The position numbers were made by a program, and so were the translations under genes. Positions 61,748 to 64,000 of a stretch of DNA of 64,000 bases are shown here, piece by piece. The number at the start of each line of letters is the position of its first letter. Position 1 is the first letter of the stretch. The notes beneath the pieces are model-generated. The model did not search any database and was not told where the DNA came from. It worked only from the letters and a program-made list of their open reading frames with translations. The stretch spans positions 62,001 to 126,000 of the forward strand of contig JBLWXT010000010.1 in the NCBI GenBank assembly GCA_048267305.1, given 5' to 3'. Source of the stretch: Owenweeksia sp048267305. GTDB taxonomy: Bacteria; Bacteroidota; Bacteroidia; Flavobacteriales; Schleiferiaceae.

Positions 61748-63519
61748 TATTTGTCAGCTAGTTTAATATATGATTCTCTACCTTGACGCGGGAGCTCAAC
61801 AATCACTCCTTCTTCCAAATGCTTCTTGAGAGCCGCATAAAATGAATCAATATCATCTTTGTAAATGGAGTCCTCCCAGAGATCTTTTGTCCGAATAGGT
61901 TCCGAACTCTCCTTCAAAAGATCCAGTATTTCTCTCAATTGTTTGGCCATTTTTCTTTTACTTTTATCTGTTTGCTTAAATGATGCCCTTCTCTGTTTTT
62001 CAGCAATCATAAATTCCTTCCTCTCTCTAGCAATCTTTTTCAGAAGTATATTGGCAGGCATGTCACCGGTATCATGTGGAACTAATTTACCATTAAATGC
62101 CATTTTTAGTAAGCTATATTTCAATGATTGACACTCCGTTAATCCAGCATTAAGTGCTTTCTCCAAATTTTCCAAAAGGGAAAATTTGGATTCTATTATT
62201 TCGACTATTAAATCTTGTTCAGCTCTTGATGGTAGAGGGAATGGCAGCCTTGATAGCACTGTTAGATTAATGGAAGCGAGATTGGTTGTTTGTTTAGCAT
62301 TTCTATAAAAATAATCCTTTGCAACCCTCGTACGTGAAAACAGCGCACAGAAAACCGGATTAACTTCACTTGATAGTATTCTAGCTCTAAATACATGATT
62401 TTGATGAATGCAATTATCAATTTCACCTTTCCACATTGCACCTCTTCCTAGCTTGTCTTTATCACCACCTTCTGTGTATAAAATGTCCCCATACTTTAGC
62501 TTGTATTTTTTCAACTCATTATGAGCAATGCGAATGTTCTTTACCTGAGATAAGTCGAAATATCCATCCTGAACGTTGGCTACACTTAGATAGGGTAACT
62601 CAATGGTGTCAATATCCTCATATCGCTTTCCTTTAGTGACACCTCCTGTTATTGCCGTAAATGTTTCCAAAGCAGTCCAATCCCACCCATCCGGCAATGT
62701 AGGTAGGTCGGTTTGATCTTCACCACGTAAAATATATGGAGCCTTCTTAGCTCTTGGCTTAACAGGCCTTACCCCAACTTTCCCCTTTTTCTCCCATTTC
62801 AAAAGTTCTTTTTTCCAGTCTTCTATCTCTTGCTCATACCAAACTTTAACTTCCTTTTTTATTTGTTTCAGCAGTCTATTAGCTGGCTCAACTTTGTTCT
62901 CCCTTCTCCAACGTTCAGTTAACCTTCCTTCAAAAGCCTGCTGGAGGATAATCTTACGGTATACTTGTAGTAGAGTTTGAGCCAATTCTAGGGTTTCAAC
63001 GCTCTTATCCATTTTACTGAATTGTTCTTCCAGCCTGTCTACAATTCGATGTTGTTCCGCTAATGGAGGCACTGGGATTGAAAATGTAGATAGTGCACTT
63101 TTAGTAAGTTTTAACCTTGTAGTCCCCCCTACAACGGCACTATAATCAAACTGATTAAGGAAGTGCAAAAGAAACTTCTGTGAAAAGAATTTATTGGCCT
63201 TGATGACATGAGCGTGGTTATTAACCCATGCTTTACCGTGTATTTCATAAGCTTTATTTTTAAAAGGGTCTAAAAATGGAGCGCCATCCTCACCAAGCAA
63301 AATGTAGTCATCATTTGTGAGAAAATCGTCTATAAAACCTACCTGACCGGTAGCACCATAATAAGGGAAAAGCTGATTGGTGGTTTTTCCTTTAACCCTC
63401 GATTGTCTTTCACTATTATTTACAGGCTGCCTTAAATGATTTTCTATGTAAGCAACATCTGTAATAGGTGCAACCTCCCAGTGCTCAGGGAAACTATATT
63501 TAATCAATTCCTCCTTCAC
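61747..63519 (-). CDS. hsdS: Type I restriction-modification specificity subunit HsdS with C-terminal extension
   Basis: A 590-residue specificity subunit. Two target-recognition domains (about 12-160 and 285-440) each end in the family motif: SIPVPPLAEQHRIVDRLEEQF and PFPLPSRAEQDLIVEIIE. The central and C-terminal conserved helices (LLQVYRKIILQQAFEGRLT; SLKYSLLKMAFNGKLVP) act as spacers. The last ~80 residues (KRKMAKQLREILDLL ... LEEGVIVELP) look like an extra winged-helix domain not found in short HsdS proteins. The start is a GTG at 63519 whose TGA-overlap with a 22-codon frame suggests translational coupling. Confidence 0.92.
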   Translation of the reverse strand: MKEELIKYSFPEHWEVAPITDVAYIENHLRQPVNNSERQSRVKGKTTNQLFPYYGATGQVGFIDDFLTNDDYILLGEDGAPFLDPFKNKAYEIHGKAWVNNHAHVIKANKFFSQKFLLHFLNQFDYSAVVGGTTRLKLTKSALSTFSIPVPPLAEQHRIVDRLEEQFSKMDKSVETLELAQTLLQVYRKIILQQAFEGRLTERWRRENKVEPANRLLKQIKKEVKVWYEQEIEDWKKELLKWEKKGKVGVRPVKPRAKKAPYILRGEDQTDLPTLPDGWDWTALETFTAITGGVTKGKRYEDIDTIELPYLSVANVQDGYFDLSQVKNIRIAHNELKKYKLKYGDILYTEGGDKDKLGRGAMWKGEIDNCIHQNHVFRARILSSEVNPVFCALFSRTRVAKDYFYRNAKQTTNLASINLTVLSRLPFPLPSRAEQDLIVEIIESKFSLLENLEKALNAGLTECQSLKYSLLKMAFNGKLVPHDTGDMPANILLKKIARERKEFMIAEKQRRASFKQTDKSKRKMAKQLREILDLLKESSEPIRTKDLWEDSIYKDDIDSFYAALKKHLEEGVIVELPRQGRESYIKLADK

Positions 63520-63584
63520 TTCATTAAATCAATTAGCTGATTTGATAATATACCTTTCTCTTCCAAATCACAGATAGTTGCCAT
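63516..63584 (-). CDS. 22-codon mini-ORF coupled to hsdS
   Basis: ATG at 63584 opens a 22-residue frame (beginning MATICDLEEKG) that stops with TGA at 63516-63518, overlapping the hsdS GTG start as GTGA. It begins three bases after the stop of the AbiEii-like gene. It may be a leader peptide that delivers ribosomes to hsdS, or the leftover end of a lost gene. AGGAGG lies just inside hsdS, not before it, so coupling would explain how the GTG is reached. Confidence 0.3.
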   Translation of the reverse strand: MATICDLEEKGILSNQLIDLMK

Positions 63585-63586
63585 AT

Positions 63587-64000
63587 TTAGAATATCTGAT
63601 TAAATAGTTCTACAATTTCATTTTTTACCCTGGTGTACTCGGCCATATTTTCATTTGCTATCTGATGCCCTAAACTATTCTTCCAGGCTGCTTGCAGCTT
63701 TTTGTCGTTTTCGTCATTGATCATCTGTTCAATACCTGTAAATTCTAATCCTTTGAATTTCATCTTTTGATGAAATGCCTCCACAATTTCCTGCCAATTA
63801 AGATCAGTTACATTTTGCGATAAATACCAGATATCATAAAAGTCTCGAGGTGCGGTGTAGGAGCGCTGGATTAAAGCCCTGAGCTTTTCGGCCAATACTT
63901 CCTGCAAGGCATAACACGGAATAGATTGGGAGGCTTCAGTTAGTTGATCGCTGTACTCGTGGTGCACATCTCGGTTTTCCGGGGGAAACACCATTTCCTC
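63587..64000 (-). CDS. AbiEii/AbiGii-type nucleotidyltransferase toxin, partial
   Basis: The C-terminal ~137 residues of a gene cut by the window edge. The visible part has the AbiEii core YALQEVLAEKLRALIQRSYTAPRDFYDIWYL, in which Glu/Lys and the Arg-Asp pair are conserved. Full-length proteins of this family are about 250-300 residues and carry the nucleotidyltransferase motif upstream, beyond 64000; the ATG at 63994 is probably internal. Such proteins are toxins of type IV toxin-antitoxin/abortive infection systems, normally with an antitoxin gene just upstream. It leads into the hsdS-ptuAB-hsdM operon, 67 bases away. Confidence 0.75.
   Translation of the reverse strand, partial: EEMVFPPENRDVHHEYSDQLTEASQSIPCYALQEVLAEKLRALIQRSYTAPRDFYDIWYLSQNVTDLNWQEIVEAFHQKMKFKGLEFTGIEQMINDENDKKLQAAWKNSLGHQIANENMAEYTRVKNEIVELFNQIF

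Larger units (their letters stand above)
52042..64000. mobile_element. Probable genomic island integrated at tRNA-Pro (right end outside window)
   Basis: The segment to the right of the tRNA remnant carries only accessory genes: an HTH protein, a four-gene phage-like cassette, a long ORF-poor region, an HxlR/MBL pair and a defence operon. The left part of the window is dominated by housekeeping or T9SS genes. The island must extend past 64000, where an integrase and an intact tRNA-Pro would be expected. No integrase lies in the window, so the call rests on the boundary scar and gene content. Confidence 0.5.

Overview
The window looks like chromosomal DNA of a member of the Bacteroidota, most likely order Flavobacteriales. 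Three secreted proteins end in type IX secretion (T9SS) type A sorting domains and one in a gliding-motility (CHU_C, type B) domain. There is a PorP/SprF partner protein, the order purH-mreBCD-pbp2-rodA, and promoter-like boxes fitting the Bacteroidota TAnnTTTG consensus. I cannot place it below order from this sequence alone.

Region 1 (1-33.9 kb) is ordinary chromosome. It holds a T9SS beta-helix protein, a TfoX-N protein, a solute-binding lipoprotein, a minus-strand run (outer-membrane barrel, MscS channel, hydroxyacid dehydrogenase, GNAT), mgtE-rsmA, a sensor kinase, an M3 peptidase, a DinB-like protein, and a T9SS type B adhesin paired with a PorP/SprF protein that carries an unusual SPOR tail. 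Next come a diacylglycerol kinase-like gene with a GAF/fRMsr gene, an ABC permease, purH and the cell-elongation operon mreB-mreC-mreD-pbp2-rodA, followed by a DUF2071 protein, a methyltransferase, an Lnb/DUF4105 protein and copA.

Region 2 (33.9-52.0 kb) holds an Mla-type lipid transport operon (permease, ATPase, MCE protein), an HI0933-family flavoprotein, a zinc-ribbon/membrane protein pair, an M14 carboxypeptidase, two very large T9SS surface proteins (2193 and 1122 residues; the second has a cysteine-rich PKD array), and a GH19 endolysin-like protein without a signal peptide. Strong terminators separate the large genes.

Region 3 (about 52.04 kb to the right edge) looks like a genomic island. 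Its left boundary carries a terminator plus about 20 bases that match the 3' end of a bacterial tRNA-Pro gene on the minus strand, as expected when an element integrates into a tRNA gene. The island begins with a small HTH gene and a tight four-gene cassette: a conserved basic protein, a DUF5675 protein and two tiny membrane proteins. A terminator follows, then a 41-base purine run, a ~130-base imperfect hairpin and ~870 bases of GC-rich, ORF-poor sequence that may be structured RNA. After a divergent HxlR/MBL pair comes a minus-strand defence operon: AbiEii-like (cut by the window edge), hsdS, a Septu-like ptuA-ptuB pair, hsdM and a phospholipase-D-like putative nuclease. No hsdR is visible.

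The two most interesting items are the cassette with its neighbouring candidate RNA, and the Septu pair nested inside a type I restriction-modification operon.
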